Shown here one piece after another: positions 50,350 through 57,536 of a stretch of DNA of 64,000 nt. This stretch comes from Persephonella hydrogeniphila (GTDB taxonomy: Bacteria; Aquificota; Aquificia; Aquificales; Hydrogenothermaceae). The notes under the pieces were generated by a model. The model searched no databases. It had not been told where the DNA came from and was given only the letters and a program-made list of their open reading frames with translations. Where the stretch lies: the NCBI RefSeq assembly GCF_900215515.1, contig NZ_OBEI01000005.1, positions 50,429-114,428 of the forward strand. Direction: 5' to 3'. A program made the position numbers and the translations under genes. Positions within the stretch are counted from its first letter, which is position 1. Each line of letters starts with the position of its first letter.

Positions 50350-51551
50350 AATTCCCCTTTTCTTTTTTTAAACTCCTTATAAGAGTTTATTATCTCTCCT
50401 AATGCTTCGTCAAAAGTTTGTTTATCTGTTTCCCACACCATAACTCCCGCTCTCGCTAAATTCCATCTTACTTCAAACTCTTCAGGGTGATGAGAAGCTA
50501 CAACTATATCTATATTTATTTTTGACAGAATTTCTCCTATCTCTTTTTCATCAGGTTCCACTTCCAGAGGAGCATTTATCTGCGTATCACCCTCCTCAGA
50601 TATATCAACTGTTATCACTTTTGTTGCATTTTTAAAATCTTTTATTTTCTTTTCTTCATCTGTTAAAAAAGCTATCCTTAAACCTTCCTGTCTAACAGGT
50701 TCATAATGAATAAAAACAGAGTCTATGTTTGGAATTTCTTCTTTTATTCTTCTCTCTATATCATCAACTATTCTGTGGGTTTCCCTCAAAGAGTAATTAT
50801 GAAGCAGAAGTTCAATATCTAAAAATTTAAAACTTCCTGCCACTCTTCCCCTTATATGCCTTATATCAACAACAGCAGGATGAGAATAAATGATTTTTTT
50901 AATTTTTTCTATCTCATCTTTTTCAAGGGAGACATCAAGAAGTACCTTTAAACCTGAAGAAAAAATCTCCCATCCACTGTAAAAGACAAACAGGGCGACT
51001 ACTGAAGCTGCATATTTATCAAGATTATAACCAAAATATGTTCCAACAAGACCGACGATAACTATCATAGAAGATAGGAAATCAGCCCATATATGCTGGG
51101 CATCTGCCATCAGAGCAGGTGAGTTAAGTTTCTTCGCTGCTTTCAGCTCAAGCCGTGAGTAAACGAAAGTTGCAACCATAGCAAGAAACATTATAAGGAT
51201 AGCAAGTTCTGTATGCTGTACAACTCTTTCTTCTTCAGAGAAAAAAGCCTCTCTTATAATCTCATAAGCTGCAAAAAATAGGAAGAAAGATATGATTATA
51301 GACGCTATATTTTCTATCTTGTACAGACCATAGGGATACTCTTTTGTTTTTTTTGCTGCCAGTTTTACGCTAATCAAAGAAATAACAGAAGCTATTAGAT
51401 CAGAAAATGAGTGTATAGCTTCAGCCATCAAAGCAAGGGATCCTGTAATTATTGCAAAAACAAACTTTAAAACAGTTAATGTAGAATTGAGTACTAACGA
51501 ACCTAAAGCCCAACGCTCTTTGAGTATCTGATCTGTAGATTTTTCTACCAT
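50346..51551 (-). CDS. CDF cation efflux transporter with extra NifX-like C-terminal domain
   Basis: 401 residues. Six membrane helices, with metal-site motifs EAIHSFSD (helix 2) and ADAQHIWAD (helix 5), i.e. HxxxD in both, which suggests zinc or cadmium preference. A ferredoxin-like cytoplasmic domain (KKIIYSHPAVVDIRHIRGR) follows. The last 115 residues (from about 285) form another domain with strands LRIAFLTDEE, KVITVDISEEG, IDIVVASHHPEE and ARAGVMVWET, like dinitrogenase cofactor-binding (NifX/NifB C-terminal) folds. CDF proteins normally end at about 300 residues, so this is an added domain. It begins one base after carA ends. Confidence 0.88.
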   Translation of the reverse strand: MVEKSTDQILKERWALGSLVLNSTLTVLKFVFAIITGSLALMAEAIHSFSDLIASVISLISVKLAAKKTKEYPYGLYKIENIASIIISFFLFFAAYEIIREAFFSEEERVVQHTELAILIMFLAMVATFVYSRLELKAAKKLNSPALMADAQHIWADFLSSMIVIVGLVGTYFGYNLDKYAASVVALFVFYSGWEIFSSGLKVLLDVSLEKDEIEKIKKIIYSHPAVVDIRHIRGRVAGSFKFLDIELLLHNYSLRETHRIVDDIERRIKEEIPNIDSVFIHYEPVRQEGLRIAFLTDEEKKIKDFKNATKVITVDISEEGDTQINAPLEVEPDEKEIGEILSKINIDIVVASHHPEEFEVRWNLARAGVMVWETDKQTFDEALGEIINSYKEFKKRKGEL

Positions 51552-52682
51552 TTACCCTTTTACTTCCTGAATTAACCTGATAAACTCGTCAAATATATAA
51601 TGGGAATCATGAGGTCCCGGAGATGCTTCTGGATGGTGCTGTATAGAAAAAGCAGGTCTGTCTGTCAGTCTTATACCTTCAATTGTGTCATCATTCAGAT
51701 TCACATGTGTGATCTCAATATGGGAAGGTAGAGAATCTGGATCTGTCGCATAGTTATGGTTCTGGGCTGTTATTTCAACTTTGCCTGTTTTCAGGTTTTT
51801 GACAGGATGGTTTCCACCATGGTGTCCAAATTCCAGCTTATAGGTTTTCCCTCCTACTGCCCATGACAGAAGTTGATGCCCAAGACATATTCCAAAAATC
51901 GGAATGTCAGTGGAAAGAAGCTTTTTTATCTGGTCTATCTGATAGTGCAAGATAGCCGGATCTCCTGGTCCGTTAGATAGAAAGATACCATCAGGCTTAA
52001 AATCTATAATCTCCTCTGCGGAAACATTATGGGGGAAACATGTAAGATCCAATCCCCTATCTACCATGAGTCTAAGTATGTTCCTTTTCACCCCGTAATC
52101 TATTACTGCAACTCTGTATCTTTTTTCTTTTATTCTTGTATAACCTTCAGGCCACCTCCATGTTCCCTCTTCCCATTTATAAACAGATTTATGACTGACC
52201 TGAGACACAAGATCTAACTCTGATATGTCTGGAATAGATCTGGCTTTTCTTACAGCTTCTTGAGGAGAAATTTCTCCTATTCCTATATACCCTTTCATCA
52301 CACCGTACTTTCTTATTATTCTTACGAGAGCTCTTGTGTCTATACCGTATACACCTATTACTCCGTTTTCATTAAGGTACTCTGTAAGTGTTTTTGTTGC
52401 TCTCCAGTTTGATGCTATCTGTGAAAGATCTTTTATAACAAATCCGTTTACATGAACCTTTTCTGATTCTATATCCTCAGGGTTTGTTCCATAATTCCCA
52501 ATTTCTGAAGGCGTCATAACAACAATCTGACCTTTATACGACGGATCTGTAAGTATCTCTTGATATCCAGTCATTGATGTATTAAAAATTACCTCTCCAC
52601 CTGTCTCTTTTTTATCTATTCCAGAAAATGCGTATCCATAAAAAAAATGGCCGTCTTCTAACGCAAGTACAGCTTTTTCCAT
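51552..52682 (-). CDS. carA: Carbamoyl-phosphate synthase small subunit
   Basis: 376 residues. Starts MEKAVLALEDGHFFYG, with NTSMTGYQEILTDPSY, and a C-terminal glutaminase domain with FGICLGHQLL (nucleophile Cys), EFGHHGGNHPV and IQHHPEASPGP. Supplies ammonia to CarB for arginine and pyrimidine synthesis. carB is not in the window. AAGGAGAGG precedes the ATG. Confidence 0.96.
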   Translation of the reverse strand: MEKAVLALEDGHFFYGYAFSGIDKKETGGEVIFNTSMTGYQEILTDPSYKGQIVVMTPSEIGNYGTNPEDIESEKVHVNGFVIKDLSQIASNWRATKTLTEYLNENGVIGVYGIDTRALVRIIRKYGVMKGYIGIGEISPQEAVRKARSIPDISELDLVSQVSHKSVYKWEEGTWRWPEGYTRIKEKRYRVAVIDYGVKRNILRLMVDRGLDLTCFPHNVSAEEIIDFKPDGIFLSNGPGDPAILHYQIDQIKKLLSTDIPIFGICLGHQLLSWAVGGKTYKLEFGHHGGNHPVKNLKTGKVEITAQNHNYATDPDSLPSHIEITHVNLNDDTIEGIRLTDRPAFSIQHHPEASPGPHDSHYIFDEFIRLIQEVKG

Positions 52683-52781
52683 TTCCTCTCCTTAAGGAAG
52701 ATTTTATATATTTTATCAAATTATTGATATCCGGCAGATAGTTATATAATTTTTCTATATAAAAACCATGTGGAGAAAAAA

Positions 52782-53603
52782 ATGTATAAACTAGAATCAC
52801 CTGCAAAAATAAACTTAGGATTGTGGGTACTTGGAAAAAGACCTGATGGATACCATGAAATCTTTACCATATTTCATACTATCTCACTGCACGACAGAAT
52901 TACAATAAAGCCTTCCTACACCCAAAAAGTAGAAACAAGCTCTCCCCTTATAAAGTCAGAAGAAAATATCGTTCTAAAAACCCTACAAAAATTCGAGGAA
53001 TGGACAGGAATAAAACCGGAATTTGAGATATTTATAGAAAAAAATATACCTGTTGGGGCTGGTCTCGGCGGAGGCAGTTCAAACGCAGCAACCGTACTGA
53101 AATTCGTTAACGAGTTCTACAACTCTCCACTTTCTGAAGATGAACTCTTTACACTGGCCACCCAGTTAGGAGCAGATGTTCCATTTTTTCTAAAAGGAGG
53201 AATGGCTTTAGGAGAAGGAATAGGAGAAAAACTGAAATTTCTGGAAAAGAGCTTTTCAGAAGATATTTTTATAATATATCCAAATATTCAGATTAAAACT
53301 TCAGAAGTTTACAGCAAAATAACCCCTGAAATGTTGACAAAAAAAGAAGATATTCATATAATAGATAGTCTGTTAGATGACATTGAAAAGTTAATGGAAT
53401 ATATTGAGAATACGCTTGGCAAAATAGTTGAAGAAAGCTACCCGCAAGTAAAAGAAGTTTTGAACACATTAAGGTTTATGGGATATAAACCTGTGGTTAG
53501 CGGGAGTGGAAGTAGCGTTTTTGTGGTAGGGACTCCTACTGAAAAGGTTGAGAAAATCTGCCAGTTCAAAGGCTGGAAACTGATAAAAACAGCTCTTAAA
53601 TAG
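52782..53603 (+). CDS. ispE: 4-diphosphocytidyl-2-C-methyl-D-erythritol kinase
   Basis: 273 residues from the ATG at 52782, with GGAG upstream; a GTG at 52770 is in frame but too near the site. GHMP kinase: SPAKINLGLWV, PVGAGLGGGSSNAA (ATP loop), and SGSGSSVF near the end. Fourth step of the MEP isoprenoid pathway. Followed three bases later by a tRNA gene. Confidence 0.95.
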   Translation: MYKLESPAKINLGLWVLGKRPDGYHEIFTIFHTISLHDRITIKPSYTQKVETSSPLIKSEENIVLKTLQKFEEWTGIKPEFEIFIEKNIPVGAGLGGGSSNAATVLKFVNEFYNSPLSEDELFTLATQLGADVPFFLKGGMALGEGIGEKLKFLEKSFSEDIFIIYPNIQIKTSEVYSKITPEMLTKKEDIHIIDSLLDDIEKLMEYIENTLGKIVEESYPQVKEVLNTLRFMGYKPVVSGSGSSVFVVGTPTEKVEKICQFKGWKLIKTALK

Positions 53604-53606
53604 AGT

Positions 53607-53682
53607 TGGGGAGTAGTTCAGCTGGCAGAACACCGGTCTTTGGAACCGGGTGTCGCAGGTTCGAGTCCTGCCTCCCCAGCCA
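53607..53682 (+). tRNA. tRNA-Gln (anticodon UUG)
   Basis: 76 nt with CCA encoded. Acceptor stem TGGGGAG/CTCCCCA, anticodon stem CCGGT/ACCGG with loop CTTTGGA (anticodon TTG), T arm GCAGG-TTCGAGT-CCTGC. The D arm is present (AGTTCAGCTGGCAGAAC). Lies between ispE and prs on the same strand. Confidence 0.95.
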
Positions 53683-53718
53683 TTTATCTAAATCCCTTAA
53701 TAAAATGGAGGTACATTT

Positions 53719-54654
53719 TTGAGTAAACATTTAAAGCTTATAAGTGGAAACGCTAATATAGAGTTTGCCCAGAAAGTTGCAGAGTATCTCCATACATCTT
53801 TAGTTGACACCCTTGTAACGAGATTCTCCGATGGCGAAATCAGAGTACAGATAAAGGAAAATGTTAGAGGAGCTGATGTATTTGTAATTCAGTCCCTCAC
53901 ATCTCCTGTTAACGATCATATAATGGAACTACTTCTTATACTTGATGCTTTGAAAAGATCATCTACCCATAGAATAACAGCTGTTATTCCTTATTTCGCT
54001 TACGCAAGGCAGGACAGAAAAGACAGACCACGTGTTCCTATATCTGCAAAGCTTCTGGCAGACCTGATACAGAAAGCAGGTGCAGATAGAGTACTTACAG
54101 TAGACCTCCATTCAGCACAGATACAGGGATTTTTTGACTGTCCTGTTGATAATCTCTACGCTCTTCCAGTGATTTTAGAGTACCTTAAGAAAAAAGAGCT
54201 TCCTAATATGGTTGTTGTATCTCCAGATGCAGGTGGAGTTGAAAGGGCACGGATGCTCGCAAACAGGCTTGGAGCAAGTCTCGCAATTATCTACAAGAAA
54301 AGACCTGCCCCTAATGTTGTTGAAACATTAGATGTAATCGGAGATATAGAAGGAAAAAATGCAATTATCATAGATGACATTATAGACACTGCAGGAACAA
54401 TCGTAGCAGCTGCCAACATGCTCAAAGAAAAAGGAGCAAAATCCGTTATTGCAGCATGTACACATCCTGTTTTCTCTGGACCGGCTGTAGACAGGCTGAC
54501 GAACTCAGAGATAGAAGAAGTCATCGTAACAGACAGTATTCCTACTGCAGGAAAAGAGTTTGATAAATTAACTGTACTGTCTATAGCAGATCTTGTAGGA
54601 GAAGCAATAAAAAGAATAAACATAGAAAGCTCAGTAAGCTCACTGTTTGTTTAA
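53719..54654 (+). CDS. prs: Ribose-phosphate pyrophosphokinase
   Basis: 311 residues, start TTG at 53719 with GGAGGT six bases before; the N-terminus SKHLKLISGNANIEFA fits the family. RQDRKDRPRVPISAKL is the ATP/Mg flexible loop, VVSPDAGGVERARMLA and IIDDIIDTAGTI (PRPP-binding loop) follow. Makes PRPP for nucleotide, His and Trp synthesis. Next gene rplY starts 16 bases after the stop. Confidence 0.97.
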   Translation: MSKHLKLISGNANIEFAQKVAEYLHTSLVDTLVTRFSDGEIRVQIKENVRGADVFVIQSLTSPVNDHIMELLLILDALKRSSTHRITAVIPYFAYARQDRKDRPRVPISAKLLADLIQKAGADRVLTVDLHSAQIQGFFDCPVDNLYALPVILEYLKKKELPNMVVVSPDAGGVERARMLANRLGASLAIIYKKRPAPNVVETLDVIGDIEGKNAIIIDDIIDTAGTIVAAANMLKEKGAKSVIAACTHPVFSGPAVDRLTNSEIEEVIVTDSIPTAGKEFDKLTVLSIADLVGEAIKRINIESSVSSLFV

Positions 54655-54670
54655 GGAGGTAAAGAAAAAA

Positions 54671-55270
54671 ATGATTCAGAGAATTCAGTGGAATGCAATT
54701 CCAAGAACACCTGGTAAGAAAAGTGAGGTAAAAGAATACAGAAAAAAAGGATATATTCCTGTTGAGATTTACGGAAAAGGTCATGAAAATGCCCACGCAT
54801 ATATATACTGGAAAGATTTGGCAGACAGACCTTCTGGGATGTTTTTGATTGACCTGAAAATAGAAGGAGAAGAAGAGCCTAAAGTATGTATCTTAAAAGA
54901 TATCCAGTATAACTATCTTGGTGATCAGCCTATACATGTTGACCTTTATGAGGTAACTTTTGGAGTCGAACTTGACGTTGAAGTTCCTGTTGAACTGGTT
55001 GGAAAACCAAAAGGACTTGAGGTTGGTGGAATATTAGAAAAACCACTTCATACAATAATAGTTAGAACTGTTCCAAGAAAAATACCAGAAAAGATTACTG
55101 TGGATGTGTCTAATCTTGATGTAGGAGACGTTCTCCACGTCAGAGATATAACCCCTCCAGAAGGAGTAAAAATAATGACCCCTGGAGATGAGGTTGTTGC
55201 TGTCGTTCTTGAACCAGAAGTTGAAGAAGTGATTGAAGAAGAAACGGAAGAAGCAACAGAAACTGCATAA
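54671..55270 (+). CDS. rplY: 50S ribosomal protein L25 (general stress protein Ctc form)
   Basis: 199 residues from the ATG at 54671, following AAGGAGG; an upstream in-frame ATG at 54647 lies within prs. L25/Ctc domain opens with IPRTPGKKSEVKEYRKKGYIP, and a TL5-like C-terminal domain follows, ending in an acidic tail (EEVIEEETEEATETA). Binds 5S rRNA. The rplY-pth order is common. Confidence 0.94.
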   Translation: MIQRIQWNAIPRTPGKKSEVKEYRKKGYIPVEIYGKGHENAHAYIYWKDLADRPSGMFLIDLKIEGEEEPKVCILKDIQYNYLGDQPIHVDLYEVTFGVELDVEVPVELVGKPKGLEVGGILEKPLHTIIVRTVPRKIPEKITVDVSNLDVGDVLHVRDITPPEGVKIMTPGDEVVAVVLEPEVEEVIEEETEEATETA

Positions 55271-55274
55271 TTAG

Positions 55275-55844
55275 ATGATAAAAGCTGTTATCGGTCTGGG
55301 AAATCCCGGAAAGCAGTATGAAAAAACCCGCCACAACATCGGTTTTATGGTTGCCGATGCTGTGGCATCTTTATTGAAATGTAACAGGAAATATAAAGAA
55401 AAATGCTTCTCCCACATATACGAATGTCCAGACCACGACCTTATCATAGCAAAACCCCAGACTTACATGAACAATAGTGGAATAGCAGTTAAGAACATCA
55501 TGGAAGACTACAATCTTTCTCCAGAAGAAATCCTTGTTATATATGATGACTTAGATCTTCCTTTGGGAACTATAAGACTAAGGAAAAAAGGTTCAAGTGG
55601 TGGACACAGAGGAATGAAGTCTATCATAGAAAACATAAAAACAGAAAATTTTCCCAGATTGAAAATAGGGATAGGAAGACCTGAGAGAAAAGAACAGGTA
55701 GTTGATTATGTACTTTCTCCTTTTTCTAAAGAACAGCAGATACTTGTAGAAAAAGTTATTCAGTCAGCAGCCCAGTGTATACTAAATGTGTTAAAATATG
55801 GTATTGATAAATCTATGAATTTTTGCAACCAAAAAATAGTGTAA
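55275..55844 (+). CDS. pth: Peptidyl-tRNA hydrolase
   Basis: 189 residues. AVIGLGNPGKQYEKTRHNIGF contains the conserved Asn and catalytic His, PQTYMNNSG and IYDDLDLPLGTIRLR follow, and GSSGGHRGMKSI forms the lid. Releases tRNA from stalled peptides. Four bases after rplY. Confidence 0.97.
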   Translation: MIKAVIGLGNPGKQYEKTRHNIGFMVADAVASLLKCNRKYKEKCFSHIYECPDHDLIIAKPQTYMNNSGIAVKNIMEDYNLSPEEILVIYDDLDLPLGTIRLRKKGSSGGHRGMKSIIENIKTENFPRLKIGIGRPERKEQVVDYVLSPFSKEQQILVEKVIQSAAQCILNVLKYGIDKSMNFCNQKIV

Positions 55845-55850
55845 ATCCTT

Positions 55851-55872
55851 GCTTCCGGCTTAGACCGGAGGC
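55851..55872 (+). promoter_or_regulatory. Leader hairpin before rpsF (candidate S6:S18 RNA)
   Basis: GCTTCCGG and CCGGAGGC pair (8 bp, one G-T) around loop CTTAGA, 34 bases before the rpsF start. There is no T-tract, so it is not an ordinary terminator. rpsF leaders in many phyla carry a hairpin with a conserved CCG that is bound by the S6:S18 complex for feedback control. Position fits; the exact motif is not verified. Confidence 0.45.
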
Positions 55873-55905
55873 TGATTATAAATCAACCAAAAGGAGGTAT
55901 GTAAG

Positions 55906-56244
55906 TTGCGTTACTACGAACTTGTTTTTGTTTTGAAGCCAACCATGACAGAAGAAGAAATGGCTTCAAAATTAGAATCTATTCAGAATCTTATCACCTC
56001 AAACGGTGGAGAGATTTACAATGTTGACAAATGGGGAAGAAGGGAGCTCGCTTACCCTATCCAGAACTTTAACTCCGGTTATTATTTCATACTGAACTTT
56101 AAAACAGAAAACTCAGAACTTCCCGGAAAATTAGAGTACAACCTGAGATTAGATGAAGATGTAATCAGATTTTTAAACTTCAAAACAAAACCCCCAAAGA
56201 AAGAAGAAACTGCTGAAGCTGTAGCTGAAGAAGAAGGAGCATAA
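55906..56244 (+). CDS. rpsF: 30S ribosomal protein S6
   Basis: 112 residues, start TTG at 55906 with AAGGAGG upstream. RYYELVFVLKPTMTEEEM and KWGRRELAYPIQNFNSGYYFI are S6 hallmarks; the C-terminus is acidic (EAVAEEEGA). First gene of the rpsF-ssb-rpsR-rplI operon. Confidence 0.96.
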   Translation: MRYYELVFVLKPTMTEEEMASKLESIQNLITSNGGEIYNVDKWGRRELAYPIQNFNSGYYFILNFKTENSELPGKLEYNLRLDEDVIRFLNFKTKPPKKEETAEAVAEEEGA

Positions 56245-56245
56245 A

Positions 56246-56662
56246 ATGCTTAACAAGGTTTTTCTAATTGGAAGACTTACCAGAGATCCGGAGATAAGAT
56301 TTTTGCCCAGTGGTTCACAGGTAACAAGTTTTACACTTGCTGTAAACAGATCTTACAGGGTAAATAATGAGTGGAAGGAAGAGACTTACTTCTTTGATAT
56401 TGAAGCCTTTGGAAGTTTAGCAGAGAGATTGGGAAAACAGCTTAATAAAGGAACTCAAATACTTGTAGAAGGACAGCTCAGACAGGATAGGTGGGAAACC
56501 GCTTCCGGTGAGAAAAGAACAAAAGTAAAAGTAGTAGCTGAAAAAGTAAATATAATCTCTGGAAAAACTTCAGAAAAACCGGTTGAAAAAGAAGAAGAGC
56601 CAGAACTTGATATAACAACAGAACCTGAGGATTTTTCCTCAGATGAAGACGTTCCATTTTAA
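56246..56662 (+). CDS. ssb: Single-stranded DNA-binding protein
   Basis: 138 residues. OB fold: NKVFLIGRLTRDPEIRF, TLAVNRSYR, YFFDIEAFG, VEGQLRQDRWE. The acidic tail ends in EDVPF, the protein-interaction tip that recruits DNA repair and replication partners. Lies one base after rpsF. Confidence 0.96.
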   Translation: MLNKVFLIGRLTRDPEIRFLPSGSQVTSFTLAVNRSYRVNNEWKEETYFFDIEAFGSLAERLGKQLNKGTQILVEGQLRQDRWETASGEKRTKVKVVAEKVNIISGKTSEKPVEKEEEPELDITTEPEDFSSDEDVPF

Positions 56663-56683
56663 AAACTTAAGGAGGTAATAAAA

Positions 56684-56932
56684 TTGGCAAATAAAAATCC
56701 GGCAGTTCAGAATAAACCTTTTTTCCAGAAAAGGAAAAAATACTGTAAGTTTTGTGCAGAAGGAAAAGAACCATCTTATAAAGATGTTGAATACTTAAAA
56801 CAGTTCATATCTGAAAGAGGAAAAATAATCCCAAGAAGAATTTCCGGTACATGTGGTAAGCATCAGAGAAAACTCACTGTAGAAATCAAAAGAGCAAGAC
56901 AGCTCGCACTATTACCTTATGTAATAATGTAG
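56684..56932 (+). CDS. rpsR: 30S ribosomal protein S18
   Basis: 82 residues, start TTG at 56684 with AAGGAGG upstream. KYCKFC near residue 20, then [22 protein letters not shown] and [21 protein letters not shown], all S18 hallmarks. The CxxC-like Cys pair with two more potential ligands could bind zinc (C+ form). Confidence 0.96.
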   Translation: MANKNPAVQNKPFFQKRKKYCKFCAEGKEPSYKDVEYLKQFISERGKIIPRRISGTCGKHQRKLTVEIKRARQLALLPYVIM

Positions 56933-56946
56933 GAGGTTGAGAGAAG

Positions 56947-57399
56947 ATGAAAGTAATTCTTGCAAAAGATGTTGAAGGATGGGGAACAATAGGAGATATT
57001 ATAGAAGTTAAAAGAGGTTTTGCCAGAAACTACCTTATACCTAAAGGCCTTGCATATGAAGCAACTGACAGTAATGTAAAGATGGTACAGGAAATTCTCA
57101 GGCAAAAGGCAAGAAAGCTTGAAAGAGAAAAACAAAAAGCCTTAGAAATCGCCGAAAAATTAAAAGGATTAGAGATAGAAATCAAAAAACCTGTAGGTAC
57201 TACAGGTAAACTTTACGGTTCTGTTACAACAGCAGATATAGCTGAAGTTCTCAAAGAAAAAGGCATAGAGATAGATAAGAAAAAGATCATGCTCAGAAGT
57301 CCTATCAGAAACATAGGAGCATACAATATTACAATAAGACTCCATCCTGAAGTAAGCGAAGTTATCAAAGTTCATGTAATTCCTGAAAATATGGAATAA
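56947..57399 (+). CDS. rplI: 50S ribosomal protein L9
   Basis: 150 residues. MKVILAKDVEGWGTIGDIIEVKRGFARNYLIPKGLA is the L9 N-terminal domain, then the long connecting helix and a C-terminal domain. GGAGG precedes the ATG. Terminator follows directly. Confidence 0.97.
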   Translation: MKVILAKDVEGWGTIGDIIEVKRGFARNYLIPKGLAYEATDSNVKMVQEILRQKARKLEREKQKALEIAEKLKGLEIEIKKPVGTTGKLYGSVTTADIAEVLKEKGIEIDKKKIMLRSPIRNIGAYNITIRLHPEVSEVIKVHVIPENME

Positions 57400-57406
57400 T
57401 CAGATC

Positions 57407-57431
57407 GGTCTGCTTTTGCAGACCTCTTTTC
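57407..57431 (+). terminator. Rho-independent terminator after rplI
   Basis: GGTCTGC and GCAGACC form a perfect 7-bp stem with a TTTT loop, followed by TCTTTTC. It separates the ribosomal operon from dnaB. Confidence 0.85.
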
Positions 57432-57536
57432 TTTCTTCCATTTTCACCGAAAAATTTTTAGAGTTTGTGTTATATTTTTTGTAGAAAAATTTCCCCATTT
57501 GCATATTTTTTCAAAAATTTTAAAAGCGGTGGTTTT

